This document shows positions 1 through 13,800 of a stretch of DNA of 64,000 nt, piece by piece. The DNA lies in the NCBI GenBank assembly GCA_905221605.1, contig CAJNDS010002511.1, forward strand, positions 272,501-336,500. The letters are read 5' to 3'. Position numbers and translations under genes: made by a program. The DNA comes from Symbiodinium natans (taxonomy: Eukaryota; Sar; Dinophyceae; Suessiales; Symbiodiniaceae). The stretch's first letter is position 1, and the number at the start of each line of letters is the position of its first letter. A model generated the notes under the pieces. It was not told where the DNA came from. It searched no databases and worked only from the letters and a program-made list of their open reading frames with translations.

Positions 1-398
1 GTTGCTCGGAAAGTTGCCAAAAACACACGGGCCATACCGATAAGAGTGTGAATACTCTGAATTTTACAAAATACCCCGGAAGGCATGTCCAACCCAAAAC
101 AAATAAATCAGGCAATGGGCCCGACTCCCCAAACTCTCACAAGTGGCCTGGTCCAGGTGCACTCCCGCTGCAGCAAGGAGGTCTCCGACACGAATCTCGC
201 AGAATGCACAGGGGGATGCAGAAGAGCGCAGCACGCAAGCTCGGAAACCGTAACCTTTCAGCACGAAACCAAACCCCCAAAGATAAGGTTGCCCTCCAGT
301 CCGGACTGGTTGGAATGGTGCAGAATTCTTCCACACTTCCATGTGCGATTGGAACAACCGCACAGAAAATCATGCTGCATCGAATGCAGAAAAATTGA
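1..398. other. Unassigned DNA, no gene recognised
   Basis: Short overlapping open frames exist on both strands but none carries a recognisable motif, and the longest ones are open only because they run into the adjacent CA repeat. I see nothing supportable here. Confidence 0.6.
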
Positions 399-1980
<1,582 letters not shown>

Positions 1981-2371
1981 GAAAGATAAAAAGAAAGAGG
2001 AGGGAGAGAGGAGAGAGAGAGAGAGAGAAAAGAGAGAAAGACAGAGAGAATGAGAAAATGGTGAAAACACACACACACACACACATGTGATCAAGAAAAA
2101 GATACATAGGGAAAAAGAAAGATAGACGAGAAGGATGAACGAGAAAGAGAACGAGAACGAGAAAGACAATGAGAAAAGAAAGAGAAAGCGAGAGAGAAGA
2201 TAAAGAGAGAGAGAGAGAAAGAAAAAAAAACAACAGAGAGAAAGAGAGAGAGAGAGAGATAAAAAAAATGTGCAAAAGAAACATACCAAAGAGAAAGAGA
2301 AAGAGAAAGGGAAAGGGAAAAGGAAAGGGAAAGGGAAAGGGCAAGAGAAAGCGAAAGGGAAAGAGAAAGGA
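1981..2371. repeat. Polypurine (GA/GGGAAA) low-complexity tract
   Basis: About 390 bp of almost pure purine on the plus strand, built of GAGA, GAAA and GGGAAA words, interrupted by a short (CA)n run at about 2066-2086. Mirror-symmetric homopurine DNA can form triplex (H-DNA). Minus-strand poly-Phe/Ser/Leu frames over it are artefacts. Confidence 0.95.
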
Positions 2372-5300
2372 CAGCCCGTAGGTCTGCGCTTGGTGTTGAG
2401 GGTTTTAGGAACAAATGCAACCCCACCCGCCACGCCCCTCTAGCACCTCTCCAGCAATCTCAGTCTCCGGTTGCCCCCTCCCCCTTCCAGGGCACAACCT
2501 GTGGGTATGAGGATGATGGATGCCAAAGTTTCAGGCATGTTTTTGGGTGGCTTGGGCCGGCCCGTGCCGCTAGGCCTACAATATGCCTACAATGATATTA
2601 AAAAAAAAACATGAAGCCTTCTTGCGCACCCGGATTTCAAAAAAATGTCAGAGAGCTTACCGCAGCTCCACTCTCAGCCGGCCTTGAAGATCCTGGCCAC
2701 TCCAAACCTTGGCTGCAATGCCAATGCTGCATGAAACTTGCTGCTGTTTCCACTAGCACGGCTAGCTCCATCCGATCAGACTATTGGCACTAGCACTAGC
2801 AACCAACAGCAACAACGAGGAACGATTTTAGGTGAGAACGCGTAGTGACCTAGTGTGCGTCTCGTCGTATTTCATAAGCTGTAGTACAACACCAGACCCG
2901 ACCGACATGGCAACCATGCCCAAAACACTGGTATTTACAGCTTTTTAGCCTCTTTGTACATGATGGTGCCTCTTTGTACAAACAGACTGCACGTGGACGA
3001 TTGACGTTTCTGGAACAAAACGTGCGGTCCCAAGCGCTCATGCCTTGTGCATCCTTTTGCGAACATGCCCAAATTCAATGCCTTTTGTGCCGCATCTCGA
3101 CGACGATCACAAACGGGCATGCCATCGCGAATCGAATGCTGATCATCTAGAGACGTACAGACCTCTTGCGAAGCTCTGCAAAGCAGTCCTCGAAAAAGTG
3201 GCTTGTGCCCTAGCGGGAGCGTCATTATTCCCTTAAAATGCACACACTTACACACACTCATGAACGTGCACTCTCCCTGGTTTTGGGACATTTCCTGTTT
3301 CTGCAATGCCACCAAAAGCAGGACTCACACCAGGTGTTCTTACCTGGTTTTAGTCAAAAGTTCAACCGTTGAAGTCCGTTCTTTTGCTTTCAACTTCCAC
3401 TTTGGGCGTGTTGAATAACCTTGTACAGAGAATGCTGAGCGCCAGCCAAATACCGTTGCTTTCAAAGGTCGTACACTTCGGGAAGGAAGTAATAACAATG
3501 CAGAGCAGTTACATCATACCCCAAGAATCTCAAGAGTTGCCTTTGTACCAGAACAGAGAATGTCAAAGACTAGCCCGGTCACTCCCAGGCCAGAGCTGAG
3601 CCTGTGCTCCATCACCAGGTTCCAGGCCTCTGGCTCGCCTTGGTTCCGGAACACGACACGTGAAGTCTCTCCAGTTTGCTTGCGGGTGTTTGTGTTCTTC
3701 GTGAGGTTTTGACCAGGCTGCGTTGCCGACGCATGCAGCACAGAGTTCTAGCAACATTTGGGTTGGTGACCGAGCACGCGGACTCCACTAGCGGAAGTGC
3801 TGTTAAATCATGAAATGGTTTGCATGAAAACCCTTGCATGTTTAAAACTGCGGGCACAATTTTTGGAAAGCGTTCCCCCAAGTGATTGATATATTCATAC
3901 ACGCCAAACATTGGGTACGATATCCGATTTTCACCACTGCACGTATGTCGGAACTCCACACTCTACAAACAAAGGCCACCACCAAAAGGCAATCCTGCAA
4001 AACAAAACCTTTTATCTTATCGTTGCTTCCGGCCAAAACATTCCAACGTCTTGCACGTTGAGCCTCGCACCCACATAGTATCGCAGATTCCGCGGCGCTG
4101 GTGCCGGGGGATCTGGTGCTATGCTGGGGCCGCCCAGGCGCTGCAGCGGCGGGCGCCCGACGCTGAGGGCTTCCTCTTATGGTCCCCATCGCCACCAATA
4201 AGAACAAGTTGGAAAAGCAAATCAACCTGCAAAGCCATAAAGCGTTTCATGCTGCAAGAGAAGGGAAAAAGCGTCCGCATACGCCTTCTCGACGGGTCAC
4301 GGGCTCAGGTGAACCAAACAAGAAACAGAACAAGAACGAAAAAGGAAAAGTTAGAGATTTTACATACACAATGAAATCCCAAATGCCAATCAAAAGAGAG
4401 AATGCAGAATCTGAAATTCTTATGACTAGTCATATAAACAGATGAGTGAGGGAGTGCGAGAATGAGATAAAGAAACATGCCCGTGCCGCTATCCCAAAAA
4501 CAAAAGAGTTGCACTTCAAAAGCATGCCAACCCAGCATAAGGAATGGGGCATATCCAAAGAACCCAAAAGGGTTCAGTAGGCAAGCGAGTGCCGTGATAA
4601 GCGGGTCACCTGTTGTCACAATGGGGCCTCGACGGACGTAGCCAGGAAACCCCGTGCTGATGACAACTCGCAGGCCTTGGCAATGGCACCCGCGCCGGCT
4701 AGCCACAGGAACTGTTCAAACTGGATCAAACCCGATTGCCTGCGATGACTTGGCAACCCAAGGTGGTTTTCCAGGAATACTTGACAGAGAATAACTATGT
4801 AAGACCATGGACGTATGAAGAAGAACCGCTGCCTCACCCACCTTAGTGCCTGACTTCTTCTTAAATTTCAATCTCCCCCAGCGCTGCCTGGAGCCAAGGC
4901 AATTCCACACAAAAACCTGAGCACGCCATGCTAGATTGAAGTTATGAGATGCTTGTGTGCTTTCATGCCACTCATAACTCGTCATGCAGCTGCAAAAACA
5001 TATCGTCGCGCGCAGCGCTGGGGAACCAACTAACAAATTCCAAGCTCGCTAACCCCTCCACTCGACCGTTGCTAGGCCCTGCCTTGCAAGCTGCTTGCAA
5101 GTGAGCAGCCGGTGTGGTTCACGAGGGAAGCGCAACTCGGCTCTTTGCCTCTCAGTTCCGCCAGGCGTGCAAAGAGGATGCCGTCGCCGGACAAGCTCTG
5201 CCAGGCCGTAGAAGAAGCGCATCATATTCAACTCTTTTGCAAGCTTTAAAAGTTTTACATTTTTCCGCATACTTTAAAAAAAAATCAGGACAACTGTTCA

Positions 5301-6227
5301 AATAATGCGAGCGCGATCGCGCGTGATGTGCAGAACGGATCGGAAAATAAACAAACACCCAGGGCTACTTGTGCAAGTGCACGCGTGTACGTTTAGAAGG
5401 CATCTGCGATGAGATGATTGCAGCTGGCGGGCAGCACCACCTTGCAACTCTCGGGCATATCTTGGTCATTCAGTGAACCCATTGAAAAGCGGGATCGCTT
5501 CGGACCTCGGCAAAAGACGGGTGCGGGGTGGCAAAAGCGGACCCCCTGCAAAGCCTGAAGCAGTTCGCAGGTGTAGCCCGCCTGTGGCCTTGGCCTCGCG
5601 TCAGCAGCTCGGTTGGCCCTCGCTGTCTTCTGGGTGGCGTGGGCGGATGCCTTTTAGGTCGCCACGCCAAGGATGGTGGCGTCGCATTTTTTTTTCCCAG
5701 TCGCAGCAAGCTCATGCACATCACGCGCGTGTTTGTATTTTCGCGTTTGAGCCATGCCCAGAGCTCCCACACACGGCTGGTAACAAGACTCGTGTTGCCG
5801 CGTGATGCAGCCGCGTGGATGCCAGACCGCCCATTAAGGGGTGAAAAGACTGAGCGAATTTAATACAGAATGAGCGTGGTTTCCGTGAACAAGAGGGCTC
5901 CAATCGCCAGTTCATGCATTTCCAAGGTAAAACGCTGGGTCTTGTCACTCACACCTTGCCGAAGGACGGCTGGCGCGTTCCCGCCAAGAATCGCGCCGAT
6001 CGTGCTTGGGGCTGGAGTGGGAGGCCGCTGGAATGGCACCGCGCTGCGGTTCGTCGATCGCCGTGCACGCGGCCGTTGGCACCGGCCAGTTTTCCCGAGA
6101 CATGGCGGGCTCGGACGTCGCGCCGCTTCCGTTGGACCATGTCCTGGTGCCTGGCGTATCGGCTAGCCGTCTATGGCCATCTTCCCATGCGGCCGTCATT
6201 AAGTCACAAAAGTGTTACAGACATGCC
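2372..6227. other. Unassigned intergenic DNA
   Basis: No coding sequence recognised. The 15-mer CCTTTTGCGAACATG at about 3052 recurs at about 50375 and 50492, so part of this stretch belongs to a dispersed repeat family. GC content rises from about 5.4 kb toward the retrotransposon debris that starts near 6.2 kb. Confidence 0.5.
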
Positions 6228-7204
6228 TCAGCGCAGCCGGCTGTCCGAGAATGTCCGAGATGCAGTCCAGCCCGCGTGCGTCCGCCACCCCACGACGCAC
6301 TGTGTCCGACGGAGTGCGGCTGGCTTCAAACGGTCGCTGGTTCTGGGCGATGCGTGGTTAGTATGCGTGCTCACGCACATGAGCAGGAAGAGCCATGCAC
6401 ACTGGGCCTCAGGGAGACGCGGTAGGTGGTCCCAGCAAGACTGCGCCGCGCGCACGCGTGTGCGTACAGGGGGGCCAAGCCGGACACCCAGCGCGGTAAA
6501 CCTGCGCTGTAGTGGGTAGAGCGGCCACAGCGCCAAGAGTGTTCGCCCAGCTCGCTCACGCATGGTGGCGGCTCCCAGAATCGAGCATTGTACTCACGCA
6601 TATTGCCCACATCGGACGCGATGCCGCCATGGTTGTGGGCGCGGGACGTGACAAGGTCCAGGCCGCAGAAAGGACATACAGGTCATGGAATTTATCGCAA
6701 TGGAGGTCGTCCGCCGCACTGTGCACGACCTTGTGGGATTGCTTGGGGGAGGCGATGGACGGCAGCGACCCGTTCACGTCCACCACGCCTTGCCCGCAGC
6801 GTCGCCCCACACGTCGAGCCTTTGGCCACATCCGTGCCCTCACTGACCGCATTCGCCCAGGCCCAGCGGCAAGTGCTCCGGCACAAAGCTATCACCATCA
6901 CGTCTGGCGGGAGGGTGGAAGCAAGCTCTGTGGGGTGAGCCATGCCGCTGCCTGCGGCCCTGACTGGCGTACTACTGGGATTGCAGCACGGTCTGGTGAG
7001 CAAGCTCCAGGGCCGGCAGCCGCACGCCATCAACGCAGGCGAGCGCTGCATACCCCGCTCGTGCTCCCCAGTACGCCACCGGCGCCGTGCGATCAGCGGA
7101 TTGCAAGCCACGCTCTCCCGCACCGGGCTGCTGGCTGGGAGAGCGAAACTGGCTCACCGTCTGCCGCGGGAGGGCCACGTGGTAGCCACAGCGCCGACAC
7201 CACC
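6228..7204 (-). mobile_element. Scrambled second copy of LINE C-terminal coding sequence
   Basis: Pieces of the element at 7205-8390 recur here out of order and in mixed orientation. On the minus strand near 6340-6440 is LPEAQCAWLFLLMC, matching LPDAQCAWFLLLMC of the other copy. Nucleotides about 6805-7030 are a direct duplicate of about 7715-7955. Nucleotides 7107-7205 are an inverted duplicate of 7590-7705 (plus-strand RTGLLAGRAKLAHR against minus-strand RTGLLARRAKLVDR). Near 6700 the plus strand reads ALCTTLWDCLGEA, the inverse of minus-strand ALCTTLWACLGG near 8230. No open frame survives. The flanks of the block are not resolved. Confidence 0.7.
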
Positions 7205-8390
7205 GCCAGGCCGACGAGGCGCTACGAGGCGTTGCCCCGATGGCGGGCGGCGCGCGCAGCGCCCTGACGCGCACGAGTTGCCGGACCAAGTCGCGCGCGT
7301 CCTGATTCCACCGGCCTCCAACCTCGGCGGCCAGGACGCACAGCCGCTGGCTTCCGCCGCGCCTTAGTTCCAGGAATGTGGCGCGCTTGCGGGCTTCCGA
7401 TGGCTTCCGCCGTGCGGAGGGCCATCCCGGGGGTGTCTGCCGCATGGGGATGGGGCGTGCCGGCCGTGCTGATTGGGCTCACCAACGTGGCGTGACAGCA
7501 CAAGGATGCACAAGGCAATGCCCTGCGGGGACGCCCCATATACGACCAGGTCGAGTCGTCGGCGGTCCTGCGGCGACACGCCTGCCACTGCTGTGGCACC
7601 ACGTGGCCTTCCGCTCCGACCGCCTCACGGCAGACAACCATCCAGGCCCGGTCGACGAGTTTCGCCCTCCTAGCCAGCAGCCCGGTGCGGGTGCAAGCTA
7701 GAGCGTGGTCGCTCCACGCGTCGAGCCTTCTGCCACATCCATGCCTCGACTGACCGCATTCGCCCGGGCCCAGTGGCAATGGCAGGCGGAGCCTTCGCCG
7801 CAGAGCTAGCAGCATCACGTCTGGCGGGAGGGTGGAAGCACTCTCTGTGGGGATCGCCGTTAGCCGCTAGCCATGCCGCCGCCTGCGGCCCTGACTGGGA
7901 CTGCAGCATGGCCTGGTGAGCAGGCTCCAAGGCCGGCAGCAGCACGCGTTCGACGCGTGGAACTGCCAGCCATGGGGCCAGTCACCAGGACCTGCGTCCC
8001 GGGCCGGGGGAGATGCACGCGAGTGACCGAGCAAGGACTCCCAAGTGGGGCAGGCATGCCAACCTTCCGTTCGCAGCAGGTTGGCTGCGGCCTGAGCCGC
8101 GCACAGGGCGGGGCGTTCAGGTCCGGCCAAAGGGAGGGGCATCAACACATGCGTGCGCGAGGCCTGGCTGCCTGGCACTCAGGTACCCCAGCGTGTCCGC
8201 CCACCCAAGCAAGCCCACAAGGTCGTGCACAGCGCCCGGTCGCGTGCCTCAGCATACGGACGGATGACCTTGGGCGGGACATTGCGCAGCGCGTGGTTGG
8301 CACGCGTGCTCGCGCACATGAGCAGGAGGAACCACGCACACTGGGCATCAGGAAGCTGCGGTACCTCATCTTTCCGCACGAGGGGCACGC
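7205..8390 (-). mobile_element. Decayed dinoflagellate-type LINE, C-terminal part of reverse transcriptase polyprotein
   Basis: Read 5' to 3' on the minus strand, the translation gives in order, across several shifted frames: LPDAQCAWFLLLMCAST, GDWPHGWQFHASNA, LQSQSGPQAAAWLA, RLRLPLPLGPGECG, CGRRLDAWSDHALAC, RRAKLVDRAWMVVCREAV, DRRRLDLVVYG, TLVSPISTAGTPHPHA and EVGGRWNQDARDLVRQL. I recognise this order as the post-RT region of a retrotransposon family abundant in dinoflagellate genomes: a Cys/His cluster followed by a conserved LEVV...LVSP...EVGGRW block that may be endonuclease-like. The RT core is absent. At least three frameshifts and an internal stop show it is dead. The motif order is seen in the sequence; the endonuclease reading is inference. 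Confidence 0.8.
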
Positions 8391-8573
8391 GCCCTACAGT
8401 CGGGGTCTCAAATCATTTTCGCGGGCCCGCGCAATAGCATGCTCGCGGTGCCGCCCCCGCATGATCCCGATGCACCGCCTCATTCGCCGGAGACAAGAAA
8501 GCCGCGAGGCCGCCAACTTTCTTTGTTTGCCCAGGTGTCTCTGCCTGGCAAAGCTGACACTATATTTGGTTGT

Positions 8574-8927
8574 TTACTCGCGTTGTTTAGGCGGCTGGCA
8601 GTGGGGGAAGGATGGCGGAGTCGAGAACTCGCTGAGGACCGGCGGTCGTGACGTGACGCCACGTCTGACCCACCGATCAGCAGGTAGGGAAACCACATAT
8701 TGCAAATCGCCTATAAGAGCGCAAGCATCGGTCAGACCATGTCGATCGTTGCATGCTTGTATCTGCGCTGAAACACGGTGGTTCCAACCATGCAAGATCA
8801 CATGCCATTCTGCGGGCCAGTCTGCGCCACTTGGTGCACCAACGACAGCACGTAACATCCGCCGCTGAGCGACGTCGAGTTTGCGCAAGTCCGATCTATA
8901 CACAGGCCGACAAACAAATGATTTCAT
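8574..8927 (-). mobile_element. LINE remnant, post-RT C-terminal region (different family)
   Basis: A 117-codon minus-strand frame reads LRKLDVAQRRMLRAVVGAP, then WHVILHGWNHRVSAQIQ and a VVSLPADRWVRRG-like segment. A helix of the type LDxxQRRMLRxxVG followed by W..xxR and H.A/W motifs is typical of the region after the RT thumb in dinoflagellate APE-type LINEs. It lacks the element 5' part, and no poly-A or simple tail is visible at its 3' side. It sits just upstream, in minus-strand sense, of the larger debris at 7205-8390 but looks like a different family, so this is probably a nested or serial insertion site. Confidence 0.65.
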
Positions 8928-11900
8928 TCATTTCGTGACAGAGCAATGAGCCGCGCAATTAGCCGTCGCATCTGATTGTTTCACTGCCTGCGCCTTATAT
9001 GGGCCGCCTTCGGGCATAAGGCTTGACTGAATCCCGTCTTGGCTTGAAAACTCGATGAATTCATTCCAAGCGCTATGGCGGTGAGCTGTACCCGGACATC
9101 ATGCAAACAACTTGCCTGAACTTTGCGAAGCTGTTGCTACTTCTAGTGCATGCCCAAACTGACTAATCCTTCCTTTCTCGCGAAACAGCGGCGACCAGTG
9201 ACATCCTTATGCCTATCAAGGGTTGCTCACGCCACGATTGTGCATACCCGTGCCGTTTTGAAGACACATGGCGCTTGGGACTCCCGCTCCCGAAACGTCC
9301 GCGACGACACGAGCACGTCATCAGAAACGTGCCAAGCTGGGGGACTCAAAAAGAGGAATTGCTTTGCATCGCGAAAACATGCGTAAGCACAAGCGACGAT
9401 ATGCATGTCCGGCGAACACGCATGGTGTTACGAAGACACGTGGCATCGCGAAGAACAGTGGGCAAGTTGACAAAGAGGTGCGTAAAGCGCATGGGCTGCC
9501 ATGAAAAGTGGAGCATTCAACATATTGTTGCGGGCACTACGCGAACTGTGATCGTGCGCGGCAGGTCATGCACACGGTTTGACTTAGCCATGCGAAACCT
9601 AGTGCATGCCAGATGCCTTACTTATCGCTTTCTGCCACGGTATCCTCCGCGTGAAAGCATCAGAACAACAGCCGCAAAGACATCGCTGCGCCCAAGATCG
9701 CCCAAGCAATGCAACATTGGCGGCAGTGACATCATGCGCTGCGCATGTCGTTGCGGTCAAGTTCGCGCGGGTGCTTCGGCTTTTCACTAAACGGGCACAT
9801 TTGGGCGGGCCTTCGCTGGGCTTGATCGTCAAGTGCTCGGCTGGTTCCCCCGAATGCTATGCAGGGCACCCTTGCCACTGAACAACTCATGCGCAGGCCA
9901 TGACATGCCTCAGAGGCTTACACGGAACCTATGGCATCTTCGGGCGGCTCCGCCAGATGTTGCCGAAGCTTGTCGAGCTTGTCTTGCGCCGGTCCCACTG
10001 TGTCTGTCACCAGTCGCTAAAGAGCCGTAGATGCGCTTGTCCCACGTGCATGCGACATGCACGTTGCCAACCGCGCTCGACGCGGGGCTCGACTCGGGTT
10101 GAGCTTGCAAATGCGGGGCTTTGGAAAGCGAGGTGCGTGTTCAACAACGCTGCAGAAATATTCAATGAAATTGCCTTGCATTTTCCTTCCGATGAAAGCC
10201 TGCAGCACATCTCGGTTGCGACCCTTTTGTGCTATGTCAAAGACCCATTGATGGGCACGCCTTCGTGCGCTGCGTTGAAAATGATAGAAAGGCCCTTGCA
10301 GGAGGTGCAGGCGGAAAAGTTGCCCCCTCTGCACGCGCAAGCATGGTCTGTCCTTGCAATTTGGCTGGCTTGGCACAGTGGCGCGCTTCTGGACCTGCAA
10401 CAAAGTGCTGCGCCTTTTTTGCGTGAAGGCTGGGCCCGTGTGCAGGCCAGCCATGCATCACAAAACGAAACGAACGCAAAGCGCGTTGCGAGTGGCGAGC
10501 TCCGCGGGGATATGCGCCGGCACTAGCGACATAAAGCATGTTGCGGCGACACATGGCTGCACCAGACCAATGATACTCGGCTCACAGGGCGCTGAGAAAC
10601 ATGCCCGCATGTGCCATTTGGCAATTGTCTACTGTTAATGGGTGTGTGCGCCCTGGCGCCTTCAACCAAGACAGGGCATCCGGGGGCGGCTGTGCTTGAA
10701 CAAGCCCAAAGCACCCCATTTACACGATTAGCATTGACTAGCCGCTTTCGGCCCTTTGAATCCTCGGCCAGTCCGGTGCCCACGTGCAAACGGAAAGGTT
10801 CCGGTGGAGTAAGGGTGGGTCACGAGGTCCTACTCGTGTCGACCTGGACGCGCACATGGGCGAACAGGTGCTGATGTCATGAACATGTTTCGGGCATACC
10901 TCGAGGTGCAAATATGCCACCAACTTATCATTGGGCCGTGGTGTCACGTGCACCGGACACGACAGTTCTCAAGTGTTTCAATGTTGTGAAAAAGCCGTCT
11001 GAAGGGTCACAGCAAACCACCGGCACTTCACATCCTCTTTGAATGGGAGACACTTTTGGGCCCACCGATTCCACAAAACATAGTAACCAGAACGTCAGCC
11101 AGCGCACGCTGCGCGCGAAAGCCGCCCGTGACCTGGTTGCCGCTTGGAAAACTAGCAAACTTTTGAAAAGCAAACAAAGTACATCGTCACATGGGATAAG
11201 ATGCCTGCATATGCCTTGCAGCGAGTCCGCAGCCAGGGCCACGTTTCGCAAGGCCCGTGGTGCATGGTCACTTTTTCCCGGTGCCACACGAAAGTCATGC
11301 TGCAAAAACTCACCAGATGTACCAACAAGCTCAACTCGCCAACCAAGATGCATACCGATCGTTCTGGGTGGTGTGGGTCAGTGTGTCCGTCTATCAGCAC
11401 CCATCACACCGGCCTATGCTTTTCAGATGACCGCAAAAACGCATCTCATGGCGGCGATGCAACAGCAGTGCGAAAAGGACCGCCGGCGCAAGGCAGTCTT
11501 CACCATGCTGAACCCTGCAGCTTCACAAGAACGCGGCATCCGGATGAAGGCTGGGCTGCAAAATCTTAATGCCCCATGCTTAATTCTTAAAGTTTAACAG
11601 ACACGTCGCATATCACACTAAACCTGCAACGTGTGGCTGTTCGCCAAATTTCTGTTCGGCACATGCTTTGCGAAGCTTAGTGCCACCATGTGATGACATT
11701 GGGCAAAAACAAGCATGCTTGCACTTGGCGACGTCAACAAGCAAAGCTGTTAAATCAGAAAACCCAAATAGAGAGCGACCTCAACAAACTTGTCAATTTG
11801 AAACATCACAACGAACAACACACTGCTGACCGGCCATGTGAGCAACAGCTCAAGCGAAGGACGAAAACGTTTTAACCTCAAAACGAACAATTCTCAATCC

Positions 11901-12744
11901 CAACTTGCAGCCTCGAGAAGCAAATGGCTCTTGCTCGTGATGGCTGTGTACACAACCTGGCAATACATGCAGAACCCCTTCGGTGACTTGGCGAATCTCT
12001 GGTCAAGTACAAGCAAAATAGTGGTCGTGCACCAATAAACGATGCCCCAGTCTTGAAGGGAACCTTTGGGCTGCATGCATGTTGCTTGGCCCCGGGCGTA
12101 GACGGCAAGCGCTCCCGTGAGTACCCAATAAACACCTGTGTCAATGTGGAGCAAATGCATGCAGCTCCGCAACATTTGTTTTTGCTCGCAATATATGCAG
12201 CCAAAACGCTTGACAATAGTGGCGAATACAGCACACAGCGCGTGTAAGTGGCGTAAGCCATCAGCACTGATACGATGACTACCCACGCCGGACTCAATGA
12301 AATTGGTATCTCACACCATCACACAGAGGTTCGGTCTTTGCGAGCTGAAAGGATTGAAGTCCAAACAAATGCACAACGTGCCTACGTGCAAACATTCGAT
12401 CACAATGAAAACACACTTGTTGGCCAAAAAGCTGCAGCGACCGAATCCTCCGAGTAGCTATTCATGGCTCATCATCACAAAAGCCTGCCTCCAAACTCTG
12501 GTTTCTGAAATCTCGAGCAAGGTCCCGGCGGGGGGTTCGAATTTTTTCCGTGGTGTGCAAAGCGTGCAGCGTGCGGTACACCCCTTGGTGTTGGGTACGT
12601 GAGACCGTGCCGGCTAGCATTCTTTGGGTGATTATGGGACAGGAGGAACCTGGGTTCAGCCCAGGTTCGAACTTTTGGCAAATTTGCGGGGGTGACGCGG
12701 GGGGTGGGACAACAACATCGAGAACCTGGGTTCAATCCTCCTTT
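8928..12744. other. Unassigned DNA
   Basis: Many short overlapping frames on all strands, none with a recognisable domain. The sequence is rich in GCATGC and TTGCGAA words, resembling in texture the stretches near 3 kb and 50.4 kb. Three GTTCGA/GTTCAAT B-box-like words lie at about 12534, 12663 and 12730, but no tRNA fold was found around them. Confidence 0.45.
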
Positions 12745-12935
12745 TAGGGGTCTATCGGAAAAGGCATAAACCCCTACCCCTACCCGTCTACCCTGAGGGG
12801 GATAGACCCCTATTTCTAGGGGTCTGTCCGAAACCGATAGGTACCTCTAGACAGGCAGCTGCCATAGGTAAGACAGGGGCCTATGCATAGCGGGGGGGGG
12901 GGGTGCTCTGGCATAGACCCATGCGCGCGATAGAC
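12745..12935. other. Short hairpins and G homopolymer before telomere-like field
   Basis: A near-perfect hairpin AGACCCCTATTTCTAGGGGTCT lies at about 12803-12825, within repeated TAGGGGTCTATCGG-like words. A run of about 13 G follows near 12891-12903. No coding potential. Confidence 0.6.
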
Positions 12936-13436
12936 CCCTAGGTCCCAAACCCTCAACCCTAAAACGCCCTGAGCCCTAAACCCTAAACAACCCTAAACCC
13001 TAAAACCCGTTAAGCCCTAAACCCTAAAAACCCCAAAAACCCCAAACCTAAACCCCAAAAAGCCCTCAACCCTCAACCCCAAACCCTAAACACCCCAAAA
13101 CCCTAAACCTAAAATACCCTAAACCCCAAACAACCCGAAACCTTAGACCCGAAAATCCCAGCCCTAAACCTTTAAAAAATCCCTAAACTCGAAAAGCCCC
13201 TGAGCCCCCTGCAACCCAAAAAAAACTAAGCATAAGCCCCAAAAACCCTAATCCCTAAACCCAAAAGGAAACCCTAATCCCAAAAGAACCTTAACCCTAA
13301 ACCCAGCCAAAAAAACCCAAACCCTAAAAACCCTACCTAACCCAAAAACCCTTATCCGAAACCCCAAAAAAACAACCCTAAAAGAACTCCGAACCCTAAA
13401 AGCCCTAAACCCAGCCCTAAACCCAAAAAAGCTCAC
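12936..13436 (+). repeat. Degenerate CCCTAAA telomere-like field
   Basis: About 500 bp of imperfect CCCTAAA/CCCCAAA/CCCGAAA words, all C-rich on the plus strand. Dinoflagellates use the TTTAGGG telomere type, so this reads as old interstitial telomeric DNA. Confidence 0.85.
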
Positions 13437-13800
13437 ACACTTTACTACGCTCGTTTGTAATTAAAATAATGTGTTCACGGGTGCGTCTCATAATAGAAAA
13501 TGAAGAGAAGAGCTCTGTTAATAAATGATCGGTAATTCTTTATCAAAAAGATAAAAAAAGGTGAACTCAATTTCTGAGATATGAAATTTATGAAAGGCCC
13601 GGGGCTCTTTGTTCTTATTTTATAGCCCCGGAAAATTTTAATAGAAAAGAAGAGAGTAAGGAAGATGAAGAGAAAGAACTCATGACTTTTATCACTTGTC
13701 CGTAGATTTGGATTACGTTCATTCGCTGGATATGGTCACGCGGGAATAGAAATGAATGTGTGGGCCCCAATAATATGGTGTGGGAGGCTAATGTTCATTA
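13437..13800. other. AT-rich island of unlike composition
   Basis: Composition changes abruptly from C-rich telomeric words to AT-rich sequence (AATAGAAAATGAAGAG, TAATAAATGATCGG, ATAAAAAAAGG), then reverts. Local inverted symmetry around GGCCCGGGGCTC...TAGCCCCGG is visible at about 13597-13630. No open frame of note. The source is not recognised; organelle-derived or foreign DNA is possible but untested. Confidence 0.5.

Noticed and set aside
6512-7367. Plus-strand ORFs of 251 and 141 codons
   Set aside because: GC-rich DNA opens all frames; the recognisable protein signal is LINE debris, mostly on the minus strand, with only short inverted pieces on the plus strand.
12525-12745. tRNA genes suggested by GGTTCGAA and GGTTCAATCC words
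   Set aside because: No acceptor stem, D-arm or anticodon arm could be fitted around any of the three B-box-like words. The same holds for GGTTCGACAC near 49660 and the GTTCGAG near 34910.
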